Notes: generated by a model from the letters alone, not told the origin. Shown: positions 19,341 through 27,171, counted from the stretch's first letter. The stretch: DNA of 51,558 nt from Clostridia bacterium (GCA_017399175.1 JAFQEE010000053.1:1-51558); one strand, 5' to 3'. Made by a program: numbers and translations.

Positions 19341-21221
19341 ATGAAAATTACTTCTTTGAGCACCTTGGATGATATACTTAACAACCCTGTAGGTTATGAT
19401 GTTGCGCAAATGGTGGTTTATCGTAATAATCTTTCAAATGATATATTGGAAAACCAAATATACAGAGAAAAAACTATTGCTGAACTCTTGGGTGATAAGC
19501 TTTCTATTTCCGAAATGGAACAAATTGTTAGCCTTATGAATTTAACAACTGAAAAAGTTATTACTAAAAAAGAGGATGACCCTAAATGGTGGAAAGAGTC
19601 TGTTATCTATCAGATTTATCCTCGTTCATTTATGGACTCAAATGGTGATGGTATCGGTGATTTACAGGGTATTATCTCAAAACTTGATTATCTTAAAAAT
19701 TTAGGTGTTGACGTGCTTTGGTTAAGTCCGATTTATGATTCACCTAATGACGATATGGGTTATGATATCCGTGATTATCGTAAAATTATGACCGAATTCG
19801 GCACTATGGCAGACTTTGATTTGATGCTCGAAGAAATTCACAAGCGTGGAATGAAGCTTGTTATGGATTTGGTTGTAAATCATACATCTGACGAACATGA
19901 ATGGTTCCAGAAAGCATTGACAGGCGACAAAAAATACAAAGATTATTACATATTCCGCAAGAGCGAGGGTGACGGTTCTCCACCGAATAATTGGACATCG
20001 TTTTTCTCGGGTTCTGCGTGGAATTATTATCCTGAATTGGATGAATGGGCTTTACACCTTTTCTCATCAAAACAAATGGATTTGAACTGGGAAAATCCTG
20101 AACTCAGAAAAGAAATCTATGATATGGTTTCTTGGTGGCTCGAAAAAGGTGTTGATGGATTCAGAATGGATGTTATCACCCTTATTTCAAAGGTCCCAAG
20201 TCTTCTTGACGGCAATCCACACATTGGCAAACTATTCGGTTGCGGTGCTGAACACTATTCGTGGGGTCCAAGACTTCATGAATATCTTAAAGAACTTAAT
20301 GAAAGGACTTTCAAGAAATTTCCTGAAAGTTTTTGTGTGGCAGAGCCTTGCAGTACAGGTATTGAAATGGTTAAACTTATTTCAGATGATTCACGACAAG
20401 AAGTTCGTCAGGCGTTCCTTTTTGACCATATTGAGAATCCGGGTAAACAAAAGTATCAGGATTATAAATATGACCTTAAATACTTGAAAGAGGCTTTTAT
20501 AAAATATCAGCTTTCACTTTGTGGCTCATCATGGCCGTCATTCGTTATTGAAAACCACGATAATCCACGAATGGTTTCAAAGGTTAATCCTGATACTAAG
20601 TTCAGAAAAACACTTTCAAAACTTCTCGGTGCAATGGTGCTGACAACTCGTGGTACGCCATATATTTACCAAGGTCAAGAATTGGGTATGATTAACTGTA
20701 ATTTCAATAATATGAGTGAAATTCGTGATGTTGAGGCAATCAACAGATATAGTGAAAATATTGAAATGGGCAGAAGCTCTCAAGAAGTTTTTGCAGAAAT
20801 TCTGGCGGGTGGAAGAGATAATGCGAGAACTCCTATCTGTTGGGATGATAGCGAAAATGCAGGGTTTACAACAGGTGTGCCTTGGATTAGAGTCAATGGC
20901 GACTATAAAGAGTGTAATGCGAAGATGCAGTTTGAAGATTCAACAAGTACTTTTAATTACTATAAATCCCTTATGGCACTTCGTAAAACAAACAAGTCAA
21001 CCCTTGTTTATGGTGATTTCAAACCAATTGAAACAAATGATGAAACATTCTGCTTTTACAGAGAAAGTGCTGAAAGCAATTTCTACATTGAGATAAACCT
21101 CACGGAAAATATTATTGAAAGACCTGTTTCTATAGAAGGTGAATGTTTACTTTCAAATTATTTTGTATCTGCAGATAAGCTTCGTGCGTATGAAGTGAAT
21201 ATCTATAGAGTAAAAAAATGA
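19341..21221 (+). CDS. GH13 alpha-glucosidase with an extra N-terminal helical domain
   Basis: A 626-residue enzyme. Residues from about 83 on form a GH13 oligo-1,6-glucosidase-type barrel: WWKESVIYQIYPRSFMDSNG, GYDIRDYRKI, DLVVNHTSDEHEWF, with catalytic Asp277 (GFRMDV), Glu335 (CVAEP) and Asp407 (ENHDNPRM). The first 75 residues (LDDILNNPVGYDVAQMVVY onward) are a separate, probably helical domain not part of GH13. The longer frame begins inside the terminator, so the ATG after AAAAAGGAAAA is used. Cytosolic. Substrate probably an alpha-glucoside or isomaltose-type end of an imported glycan. Confidence 0.88.
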   Translation: MKITSLSTLDDILNNPVGYDVAQMVVYRNNLSNDILENQIYREKTIAELLGDKLSISEMEQIVSLMNLTTEKVITKKEDDPKWWKESVIYQIYPRSFMDSNGDGIGDLQGIISKLDYLKNLGVDVLWLSPIYDSPNDDMGYDIRDYRKIMTEFGTMADFDLMLEEIHKRGMKLVMDLVVNHTSDEHEWFQKALTGDKKYKDYYIFRKSEGDGSPPNNWTSFFSGSAWNYYPELDEWALHLFSSKQMDLNWENPELRKEIYDMVSWWLEKGVDGFRMDVITLISKVPSLLDGNPHIGKLFGCGAEHYSWGPRLHEYLKELNERTFKKFPESFCVAEPCSTGIEMVKLISDDSRQEVRQAFLFDHIENPGKQKYQDYKYDLKYLKEAFIKYQLSLCGSSWPSFVIENHDNPRMVSKVNPDTKFRKTLSKLLGAMVLTTRGTPYIYQGQELGMINCNFNNMSEIRDVEAINRYSENIEMGRSSQEVFAEILAGGRDNARTPICWDDSENAGFTTGVPWIRVNGDYKECNAKMQFEDSTSTFNYYKSLMALRKTNKSTLVYGDFKPIETNDETFCFYRESAESNFYIEINLTENIIERPVSIEGECLLSNYFVSADKLRAYEVNIYRVKK

Positions 21222-21237
21222 GTCGGGAGATGTTAAA

Positions 21238-22503
21238 ATGTTGAAAAAAATAATTTTAATTGTGTTAGTAGTATGTATTGTTAATCTTGTGGCAGGAATA
21301 ATTTATTTTGAAGTTGAACCTGAAAACACAAATATCGACTACTCCTCTGCTGATTCACAGAAAACAACAGACACAACAATAAGATTCAATTCTAATGGTA
21401 AGCTCAAAATATTACATATTGCCGACACCCATCTTGATAATGATAAGCATTTTGATTCATCAATATGGGTTATTGCTAATGCTTGTGATATTGAAAAGCC
21501 TGACCTTGTTGTACTTACAGGTGATAATACACATCCTAACGAAGACCCTGAAGAAACAAAAAAGCTTATAAATGCACTTATGAATATCTTTGAATCAAGA
21601 AACATTCCTGTTGCTGTAACCTTTGGTAATCACGATTCAGAAGAAGGACCAATGTCAAGAAAAGATATTATGGAATATTACAAGACATTCTCTTGTGTAA
21701 TATCTGCAGGTGATGAAACAAATTTCAAAAACTGCGCAACATTCAATATTCCTGTTTTGGCTTCTGATAGTGACAAGGTAAATTTCAATCTTTGGGTATT
21801 TGACTCAGGTGATTATGACGAAGATGAGCCAAGACATTATGACAGAGTAAGAACTGAACAAATTGAGTGGTATAAAGAAACTTCTGCAAAGCTTAAAGAA
21901 GAAAATGGTGGCGAAACTGTCAACTCAGTTGTTTTCCAGCATATTATTGTTCCTGAAATTTATGATGTTCTTAAAAAGGTTGATTCAAAGAAGCTATTTT
22001 CAGAAAAACATCTTTATAATGAAGATGAATATTATATGTTCGACCCAGAAAATACAAACTATGGTACGCTCAATGAATATCCATGTCCGGGTTATTACAA
22101 CGATGGTCAGTTTGATGCTTTGGTTGAAACAGGCGATGTGCTTGCAATGTTCACAGGCCACGACCATACAAACGCATTTGGTGTAAGAAACCAGAATATT
22201 GATATTTTCACCTCTCCAATGACACGCTATAAGGGATTAGCTTATACAACTCAATATGGTTATCGTGTGGTTGAAATTGACGAAAACGACACTTCAACAT
22301 ATACAACAAGAGTTGAACGTCTTTATGATGTGTTTGACCACGACTATGCAAAGGAACAAAAGGAAAGTGGCGATAAGTATTCAAAGAAAATCTCTTACGA
22401 GCTTGCAGTCAAGGGGAGAACACAAAAATTATTCACTGAAATTTATCAGTCAGTAGTTGAGTTTTTTACAGGTAGAACAGTAACATATCCAGATTATAAA
22501 TAA
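21238..22503 (+). CDS. Membrane-anchored metallophosphoesterase
   Basis: A 421-residue calcineurin-like phosphoesterase with an N-terminal transmembrane anchor (about residues 4-24 after MLKK), so the catalytic domain is probably extracytoplasmic. Metal-site motifs are complete: HIADTHLD, VVLTGDNTHP, VTFGNHDSEEG, VFQHIIVPE and FTGHDHTNAFG. Last gene of the operon, 16 bases after the GH13 gene, with GGGAG as ribosome site. It resembles the anchored enzyme at 40909 in the second glycan locus. Likely removes phosphate or cleaves a phosphodiester from a glycan before uptake; substrate not determined. Confidence 0.85.
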   Translation: MLKKIILIVLVVCIVNLVAGIIYFEVEPENTNIDYSSADSQKTTDTTIRFNSNGKLKILHIADTHLDNDKHFDSSIWVIANACDIEKPDLVVLTGDNTHPNEDPEETKKLINALMNIFESRNIPVAVTFGNHDSEEGPMSRKDIMEYYKTFSCVISAGDETNFKNCATFNIPVLASDSDKVNFNLWVFDSGDYDEDEPRHYDRVRTEQIEWYKETSAKLKEENGGETVNSVVFQHIIVPEIYDVLKKVDSKKLFSEKHLYNEDEYYMFDPENTNYGTLNEYPCPGYYNDGQFDALVETGDVLAMFTGHDHTNAFGVRNQNIDIFTSPMTRYKGLAYTTQYGYRVVEIDENDTSTYTTRVERLYDVFDHDYAKEQKESGDKYSKKISYELAVKGRTQKLFTEIYQSVVEFFTGRTVTYPDYK

Positions 22504-22507
22504 AAAA

Positions 22508-22553
22508 TTAAGCGTTGCACAAGGGACAACATAATCCCAAATGCAACGCTTAT
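22508..22553 (+). repeat. Dispersed repeat hairpin, copy 4, serving as operon terminator
   Basis: Arms AGCGTTGCA (22511-22519) and TGCAACGCT (22542-22550) around GGGA...TCCC, the same hairpin as at 7.7, 33.3 and 51.0 kb. It begins right after the anchored metallophosphoesterase stop and lies between that gene and the convergent phosphatase gene, so it can stop transcription from both sides. The left module and tail are missing. Confidence 0.8.
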
Positions 22554-22582
22554 TTATACACTTTGTTTACTTAAAAGAATTT

Positions 22583-23341
22583 TTAAAGTAAGGTTATAAA
22601 CTCTTTGTATGCTTTAGGGTTAGCAAAAACAACATCATTCGGTGCTGAAAAACTAATTTCTCTTCCTTGATAATTCAATGCAACACCACCAGCTTCTTTT
22701 AAGATTAAAGTTCCTGCTGCAATATCCCAAGGCTGCAAACCTTTCTCAAAGAACACCTCACATCTGCCACAAGCAACTGTGCAGATATCGTAAGCAGCTG
22801 AGCCACTTCTACGAATATCACGAGAAAAATCAAAAACCTTTCTCAAAAGTGCAAAAGTTTCATCTGTATTTTCAGGATGATATGGAGATGTTCCAAAAAG
22901 AGCAAGTCCGTCTGAAAGTGGGCGTTCACTCACCTTTATCCTGTTTCCATTAAGGTTCGCTCCCTTGCCTTTTTCAGCACTAAAGAGCTCGTCAGTATAA
23001 GGGTTATATACAACGCCTGCAATAACATCATTATTATTGCAAAGTGCAACAGAAATGCAACTACAACGATAGTCCTGCATAAAGTTTGTGGTTCCGTCAA
23101 TTGGGTCAATTATAAAACGCAAACCATCAGTTGAAAAGTCATTCTCGCCTTCTTCACCGATAAACTGGGCATCAGGGAAAGCTTTGCCAAGCTCTTTAAA
23201 TAAGAATTCCTGTACAGCAACATCGTATTTTGTTACAAAATTTTTCTTACCTTCTTTGGCTGTTACAGTATTCTCCTGATTGTGTGCAGAAAGAATTATC
23301 TTTCCTGCCTCTTTTACTATTTCAGTAATTTTGTTAAGCAT
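22583..23341 (-). CDS. suhB: Inositol-monophosphatase family protein
   Basis: A 252-residue enzyme with the complete family motifs: FIGEEGE (metal Glu), IDPIDGTTNFMQDY, and WDIAAGTLILKEAGG near the C-terminus. It hydrolyses inositol monophosphates or related sugar phosphates (fructose-1,6-bisphosphate or 3'-phosphoadenosine phosphates in some relatives). Cytosolic. AAAGGATG ribosome site. It stands alone and converges with the rhamnose operon. Its presence beside several other phosphoesterases may be chance, or part of the handling of phosphorylated glycan pieces. Confidence 0.9.
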   Translation of the reverse strand: MLNKITEIVKEAGKIILSAHNQENTVTAKEGKKNFVTKYDVAVQEFLFKELGKAFPDAQFIGEEGENDFSTDGLRFIIDPIDGTTNFMQDYRCSCISVALCNNNDVIAGVVYNPYTDELFSAEKGKGANLNGNRIKVSERPLSDGLALFGTSPYHPENTDETFALLRKVFDFSRDIRRSGSAAYDICTVACGRCEVFFEKGLQPWDIAAGTLILKEAGGVALNYQGREISFSAPNDVVFANPKAYKEFITLL

Positions 23342-23418
23342 TATTTATCATCCTTTTAAGTATTTGTCTACATAAATTTTATTGTTAAATCATAACATAC
23401 TGCACCTTAAAAATCAAT

Positions 23419-23450
23419 AAAAACAACCTACTACATAATAGGTTGTTTTT
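23419..23450. terminator. Bidirectional intrinsic terminator
   Basis: A perfect 12-bp stem (AAAAACAACCTA / TAGGTTGTTTTT, loop CTACATAA) with A-rich and T-rich flanks in both directions. On the minus strand it would stop transcription leaving the cyclotransferase gene before the phosphatase gene. Confidence 0.8.
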
Positions 23451-23458
23451 CCATGTAC

Positions 23459-23500
23459 GACGCTCGATTTTTTTAATGGCTTAAGCGATGCATAATTCTC
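23459..23500 (+). repeat. Degenerate fragment of the dispersed repeat
   Basis: ACGCTCGATTTTTTTAATGG then CTTAAGCGATGCATAA resembles the end of the hairpin plus the AAATGGCTTAAATGCTATA tail of the full copies, with several changes. It sits exactly between the phosphatase gene and the cyclotransferase/amidoligase pair. Confidence 0.5.
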
Positions 23501-23526
23501 TATGAAATCCTTAGTAATATGTACCG

Positions 23527-23964
23527 TTATTTTACCACAGACCTTACAACACCATCTTTTAGGTATGTTGGGTCAAATTTGGCAGTACGGTAGCCTTGTA
23601 GGATGGTAGAGTAATAATAAGCACTCGGCTTTCCAAGTGGTCTGCCTAGATTCATTACATACATCATAACCTGTGTTTTCCTGTTGTTGATTTTAACTGT
23701 TACATACTCTTTTCTGTAAAGTCGTGGGTAGCCTTCGTAGATATCAAGGCTCTGTTCATCTTTGTCGAAGATTTCCCAAATCATAACTGGTACTCGGTCG
23801 TTTTCTGATGGTTCAACTGTTGCAACTGCATTTCCGTTGTAACCTCGGAATGTGAGTTTGTAGTGTTCTAGATAAGTTTTTGTTACAACTCTCGCTGTAG
23901 GGCATCTGTAAGCCATTTGTTGCAGGTTCAGGTTTGAACCATAAGCTAAATAAAGTTTTGACAT
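23527..23964 (-). CDS. Gamma-glutamylcyclotransferase-like protein
   Basis: A 145-residue GGCT/AIG2-fold protein. The substrate-binding loop YGSNLN is at residues 8-13 and the catalytic Glu lies in DIYEGYP near residue 77. Enzymes of this fold remove gamma-glutamyl or similar amide-linked groups as a cyclic 5-oxoproline. It lies 45 bases downstream of an amidoligase gene; this pairing recurs in phage and mobile DNA, where the ligase makes and the cyclotransferase removes an amide-linked modification. AAAGGAAC ribosome site. Substrate unknown. Confidence 0.8.
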   Translation of the reverse strand: MSKLYLAYGSNLNLQQMAYRCPTARVVTKTYLEHYKLTFRGYNGNAVATVEPSENDRVPVMIWEIFDKDEQSLDIYEGYPRLYRKEYVTVKINNRKTQVMMYVMNLGRPLGKPSAYYYSTILQGYRTAKFDPTYLKDGVVRSVVK

Positions 23965-24009
23965 AAAAAAGTTCCTTTCTTAATGAGTATTTATTAAGGC
24001 AGGTGGTTT

Positions 24010-24915
24010 TTAAGCCACCGTACCATTTCTCCAAGCTGCTGAACCGTTAAGGTGTTTACACAAGTGTTCTCTGCAGTTTTTGAATTCATCACCAACCAAG
24101 CCGATTCTGTTAAGGTATGTTCTCATTGCAAACTTTTCATTTTCGGTTTGGTTTTTCTTTGTACTTGCTTTCTGTTGTGTTAATGCTTGATGGTTAAGTG
24201 CTAATGCTAAAACTATGTAACTTCTTATCTTGCCTGCGTGAAGTGTACTGTCAAATCCTCTTAACTCTACTGTGTGGTTACCGTGGAAGAAACTGTGTAA
24301 GTTTAAAAAATGATATCTGCTTTTATGATAGTGAGTGTTTCTGGATTCACAAAAGCCTGCATACCAAATGTTCTCGATTTGAGAAAAGGTTGCAGGCTTT
24401 TTTCTGTTTATTGTTTCAACTAATTGTTTATCCATCTTCTTACACCATTTTGTTCTTGCCTCATCAATTTGAAGGCTTTTGTAAAGCAAGTCATTCTTTG
24501 ATGCAATGATGTTTATGAAATTTCTTATTGACCTTGGTGTATGGTCTGCTCCATTAAGGTGGATGTGAATTCCACAAGAACCCTCATCAACAGATGCTCC
24601 ACCTTTACGGAGTTTTCTGATGAGTTCTTGTAAAGTTTCAATGTCTTCTCTGTAGGTTAAAACTGGTGTAACCAATTCACATTTATAAAGGTCAGATGCG
24701 TGAACCTTGCATCCATCAACTTTCTTCAAAGGGTTAATGCTACCATCATACATTACTGTCCATTTTCTGCCGGTGTTATCAACTACTGTTTTCTTGTCAT
24801 AAAAACCACCGTCACTTGTAAATGAACTTTCAAAGTGGTTTGCCATAATCTCGGCTGCTTTTGTTCTTGTAATGCCTGTGAACTCAATCTCAATACCAAA
24901 CTTTGCTTTTAACAT
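24010..24915 (-). CDS. Amidoligase-family protein
   Basis: A 301-residue COOH-amine ligase-like protein. It starts MLKAKFGIEIEFTG, the typical first strand of the amidoligase (glutamine-synthetase-like) fold, followed by GSCGIHIHLNGADH near residue 113 and HTVELRGFDSTLHAGKI near 225 with the conserved Arg. ATP-dependent amide-bond formation is expected; the modified target is unknown. The open frame continues 58 codons upstream, but that part is low-complexity leader with repeats and a terminator. The ATG behind AAAGAGG is therefore used. It precedes the cyclotransferase gene on the same strand. Confidence 0.78.
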   Translation of the reverse strand: MLKAKFGIEIEFTGITRTKAAEIMANHFESSFTSDGGFYDKKTVVDNTGRKWTVMYDGSINPLKKVDGCKVHASDLYKCELVTPVLTYREDIETLQELIRKLRKGGASVDEGSCGIHIHLNGADHTPRSIRNFINIIASKNDLLYKSLQIDEARTKWCKKMDKQLVETINRKKPATFSQIENIWYAGFCESRNTHYHKSRYHFLNLHSFFHGNHTVELRGFDSTLHAGKIRSYIVLALALNHQALTQQKASTKKNQTENEKFAMRTYLNRIGLVGDEFKNCREHLCKHLNGSAAWRNGTVA

Positions 24916-24960
24916 TTCTGTGTACCTCTTTCTTGTCTTTTGGTAGTCACATATTACCTC

Positions 24961-25004
24961 TAAAGTACACATATATCCAGACAAATTTAAGGCGTAAAGT
25001 ACAC
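24961..25004 (-). promoter_or_regulatory. Direct repeats upstream of the amidoligase gene
   Basis: The ten bases TAAAGTACAC occur at 24961-24970 and again at 24995-25004, 34 bases apart (about three helical turns). They lie 46-90 bases upstream of the amidoligase start, where a repressor or activator could bind. No matching promoter boxes are clear. Confidence 0.4.
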
Positions 25005-25051
25005 AATCTTTATTGATACAATTTGTGTATTTTTGTGGGTTGTTATATAAC

Positions 25052-25088
25052 AAAAAAAGACTACACAAGAACGAATCCTGTGTAGTCA
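25052..25088 (-). terminator. Intrinsic terminator in the amidoligase upstream region
   Basis: A 9-bp stem of GACTACACA and TGTGTAGTC, followed on the minus strand by seven T. It would stop minus-strand transcripts arriving from the unknown operon at 25.5-27.1 kb, or act as an attenuator if the amidoligase transcript starts further upstream. Confidence 0.7.
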
Positions 25089-25149
25089 AATATGAATATT
25101 TAATTTTATGTTTTTACTAGTTCATCATACGTATGTTTCATGGATACCA

Positions 25150-25178
25150 TTGATTTTTTAAAATCTTTGTGGTATACT
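25150..25178 (+). promoter_or_regulatory. Promoter of the candidate ncRNA
   Basis: TTGATT (25150-25155), 17-base spacer, TATACT (25173-25178). Start of transcription is expected near 25185, just before the large palindrome. No credible protein begins downstream. Confidence 0.65.
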
Positions 25179-25203
25179 ACAGACGGAGTAGAGTGGAATT
25201 TTA

Positions 25204-25253
25204 AAATCCGTCTGCTCTCAGACCGTTATAACGGTCTGAGAGCAGACGGATTT
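25204..25253. repeat. Perfect 50-bp palindrome
   Basis: Inverted repeat centred at 25228/25229 (GTTA|TAAC) with 25-base arms and no mismatch. The GC-rich core (for example CTGCTCTCAGACC) stands out from the surrounding AT-rich DNA. The inner eight-base sequence TCCGTCTG also has an inverted copy at 25180-25187. It could form an RNA hairpin or be a DNA-level site such as an origin or resolution site. Confidence 0.85.
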
Positions 25254-25288
25254 GTTGTTTGTTGTGTTGTTTGTACGGGTTTCCTTTC

Positions 25289-25321
25289 GGGCGGCTCGTT
25301 TCTCGACGGGTCGTCTTTTTT
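25289..25321 (+). terminator. Intrinsic terminator of the candidate ncRNA
   Basis: GGCGGCUCGUU pairs with GACGGGUCGUC-type bases through 11 pairs, several of them G-U, around a UCUC loop, followed by six T. Orientation is plus only because the G-U pairs do not form on the other strand. Confidence 0.65.
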
Positions 25322-25459
25322 ATTTGTAGTAATATACTATAAACTCGTTATTTCAAAGTACTAATATTACCATTTAATCTAATGAAAAACCTATTAATAT
25401 TCGATGTTATGAAAAGTGTTGTTATTTAATAAAATTAACCTTTCGGAATATATTTTAAT

Positions 25460-26116
25460 TTAATAATGTTTATTATTTTGTAAAAACGTAGGAATTAGAC
25501 TTTCCCATTTAAATGTACCCATGTATGTTGGATATTTTGATGCTAAATAATAATGGGTGCTTTGCTCAATAAAGATTTTATCTTTTATGTCAGCCTTCTT
25601 GGTGAGCCATAAAATAAAATTCACCTCATCCGTGCACTTTTGACGAGCTATAGCAGATGGATATAAAAGTTCATTATGCCGAGATATTCCGTAACATGCA
25701 TCAGAATACAGTAGTTTTCCGCGTTTAGCCATTAAGATACGCAATACATCTTCTCGTTCATATTTAGCCATAATGTCTCGCACCTTTTTAGAATATACTC
25801 CTTTGCCATAAAAATATTCTACCTGTTCTGGGGTTAAACAAATAAACTTTTTATCTCGTTGCCAATGCATTTCCTTATATGCCTCGAATACCTCGTCACA
25901 AATTGCATCATAGTTTGATAAGTCATACACCAATAATTCAACTTCTTCTTCAAGTTTTTTATCTGTTACCTTATTTAACCAAATTTGTTTACGTTGGGCA
26001 TCCGACATAGCGTTTTGTTCATATGTTGTTCTCGCTTTTTTAGTTTCAATCTTTTCATTGGCAATCTTGCTACCCCAAAACAAACCGCCAAATAAGGCTA
26101 TAAATATTTCAAACAT
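25460..26116 (-). CDS. Unknown protein with N-terminal hydrophobic segment
   Basis: A 218-residue protein I do not recognise. Residues 2-17 (FEIFIALFGGLFWGSK) are hydrophobic and could be a short membrane anchor, followed by a charged helical stretch (NEKIETKKARTTYEQNAMSD) and an alpha-helical domain of mixed composition ending in KWESLIPTFLQNN. Start lies one base after the preceding gene's stop, so it is translationally coupled. Last of four unknown minus-strand genes. No catalytic motif visible. Confidence 0.7.
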   Translation of the reverse strand: MFEIFIALFGGLFWGSKIANEKIETKKARTTYEQNAMSDAQRKQIWLNKVTDKKLEEEVELLVYDLSNYDAICDEVFEAYKEMHWQRDKKFICLTPEQVEYFYGKGVYSKKVRDIMAKYEREDVLRILMAKRGKLLYSDACYGISRHNELLYPSAIARQKCTDEVNFILWLTKKADIKDKIFIEQSTHYYLASKYPTYMGTFKWESLIPTFLQNNKHY

Positions 26117-26117
26117 T

Positions 26118-26348
26118 TTATTCCGCAGCGTCAGCGATATAATTTTCAGCAGATTCTATACTATTTAATCCATCTTCTAAATTACTAATCGCTGCTTCCA
26201 TCCTTTCATATCTATCACTATATTGCAAATTTTCTGGCATATTATCAAGACAGTCTTGTTCATCATCTAATACTTCTGATACAATATTTGATGCCTGATT
26301 TAATAAATTACGCACTGTTTTAAGTTTATCTCGTTTAGTTTTATTCAT
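26118..26348 (-). CDS. Small coiled-coil protein of phage type
   Basis: A 76-residue, strongly acidic, helical protein: MNKTKRDKLKTVRNLL, then DDEQDCLDNMPENLQYSDR and a final run of Glu/Asp-rich heptads. Proteins of this layout (basic helix, DEQ...DNMPENLQ, acidic helix) are common among small phage and mobile-element genes of clostridia; their role is unknown. Ribosome site AAAGGAG fixes this ATG rather than one ten codons upstream. Confidence 0.75.
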   Translation of the reverse strand: MNKTKRDKLKTVRNLLNQASNIVSEVLDDEQDCLDNMPENLQYSDRYERMEAAISNLEDGLNSIESAENYIADAAE

Positions 26349-26362
26349 TACGGAACGCTCCT

Positions 26363-26707
26363 TTATACGCGCTCCCAAATACTTGGGAACACAAATGATA
26401 TATTTAAATTCCCATCCTCTGATACTGAAAAACCAAATTTATTTGTACGTTTTGCTAATTCATAAAAATAATGTGTGGGTTGTTCAATAATTATATCTGT
26501 ACATTCTAACACAATTTTGATAGTCATTTGAATTTCATCAATTTCTACATCAAATGACATACCATTAAAATCCGTAGATAATTTATCCATATATTCACAA
26601 TACTGTTTTAAAATATCATGTTTTTCATTATCTACTTTCCATAACGGAGTAAATCGGTTATTAGCATCTTCTATAACCATTGATACAACGTCAAAACAAT
26701 TTATCAT
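26363..26707 (-). CDS. Unknown small protein
   Basis: A 114-residue protein starting MINCFDVVSMVIEDANNRF, predicted mixed alpha/beta with alternating strands near the middle (SFDVEIDEIQMTIKIVLE). No family recognised. The excellent ribosome site AAGGAGG five bases before this ATG excludes the seven-codon longer frame. It begins 10 bases after the previous gene and resembles that gene in size and strand pattern, which may mean the two proteins work together. Confidence 0.75.
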   Translation of the reverse strand: MINCFDVVSMVIEDANNRFTPLWKVDNEKHDILKQYCEYMDKLSTDFNGMSFDVEIDEIQMTIKIVLECTDIIIEQPTHYFYELAKRTNKFGFSVSEDGNLNISFVFPSIWERV

Positions 26708-26717
26708 GTTTGCCTCC

Positions 26718-27116
26718 TTATTCAACATGTTTGGTTAATCCATGAAACGTAAAATTCATCTCCACTGTGCCATCGAGTTTTGGATATGCTTCAAAGTTAG
26801 ACGCAAACTCAACTGCTTTTATAAACCAATTATGTTGTTTAAAAACGATGTTTTTACCAACTACAGTCACACTACCCATGCTTTTTAACGGACTATATAA
26901 TTCATATGTTACTTTTGCGTTAGTACCTTGTGTGATGTATTTGAGGAGTTTATATGTGTACAATACCTGCTGAACCCTTATTGGATTAACAACAGCAGTT
27001 TTATTATCTTCTTCGATGATTTTTTTACCTAATGCACACATAATGTCATCAAGCATAGCGTCAACATCATCATCGGTAGTAAAATCCACATTAGCATTCA
27101 TATTATCCACTTTCAT
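26718..27116 (-). CDS. Unknown small protein, first gene of the operon
   Basis: A 132-residue protein with an acidic N-terminus (NVDFTTDDDVDAMLDDIMCA) and a beta-rich C-terminal half (AKVTYELYSPLKSMGSVTVV). No motif or family recognised. Its ribosome site AAAGGGTGG and the promoter directly upstream make it the lead gene of four. The set lies between the candidate ncRNA and the serine recombinase, in a region with phage-like features. Confidence 0.7.
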   Translation of the reverse strand: MKVDNMNANVDFTTDDDVDAMLDDIMCALGKKIIEEDNKTAVVNPIRVQQVLYTYKLLKYITQGTNAKVTYELYSPLKSMGSVTVVGKNIVFKQHNWFIKAVEFASNFEAYPKLDGTVEMNFTFHGLTKHVE

Positions 27117-27142
27117 GTTCGCACCACCCTTTCATTATTTTG

Positions 27143-27171
27143 ATTATATCATAAAAGCCACTCTGATTCAA
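27143..27171 (-). promoter_or_regulatory. Promoter of the four-gene unknown operon
   Basis: Minus-strand TTGAAT (27166-27171), 17-base spacer, TATAAT (27143-27148). The -35 box lies in the loop of a hairpin (27154-27182), so the hairpin and the promoter share bases. Confidence 0.75.

Larger units (their letters stand above)
25185..25321 (+). ncRNA. Candidate structured small RNA, about 137 nt
   Basis: A promoter, a highly structured body and an intrinsic terminator follow each other with no coding frame of note. The body is a hairpin of 25-base arms with an essentially perfect match (25204-25253), a U/G-rich linker (UUUGUUGUUUGUUGUG) and a pyrimidine stretch, then the terminator stem. It lies in a gene-free 540-base stretch between the amidoligase gene and an unknown minus-strand operon. 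It matches no RNA family I recognise. A 74-codon frame crosses it but has no ribosome site after the promoter and overlaps both promoter and hairpins. Confidence 0.5.

Noticed and set aside
22508-22553. Tandem integron attC sites
   Set aside because: Hairpins lack attC core sites, and the only recombinase is of the serine type with no integron integrase in view.
25180-25250. Three alternating copies of CAGACGGA/TCCGTCTG as a switching attenuator
   Set aside because: The first copy lies almost wholly before the expected transcription start, so it would not be in the RNA.
25140-25364. A 74-codon plus-strand frame over the candidate ncRNA
   Set aside because: Its start precedes the promoter -10 box, it has no ribosome site, and it crosses a perfect palindrome and a terminator.
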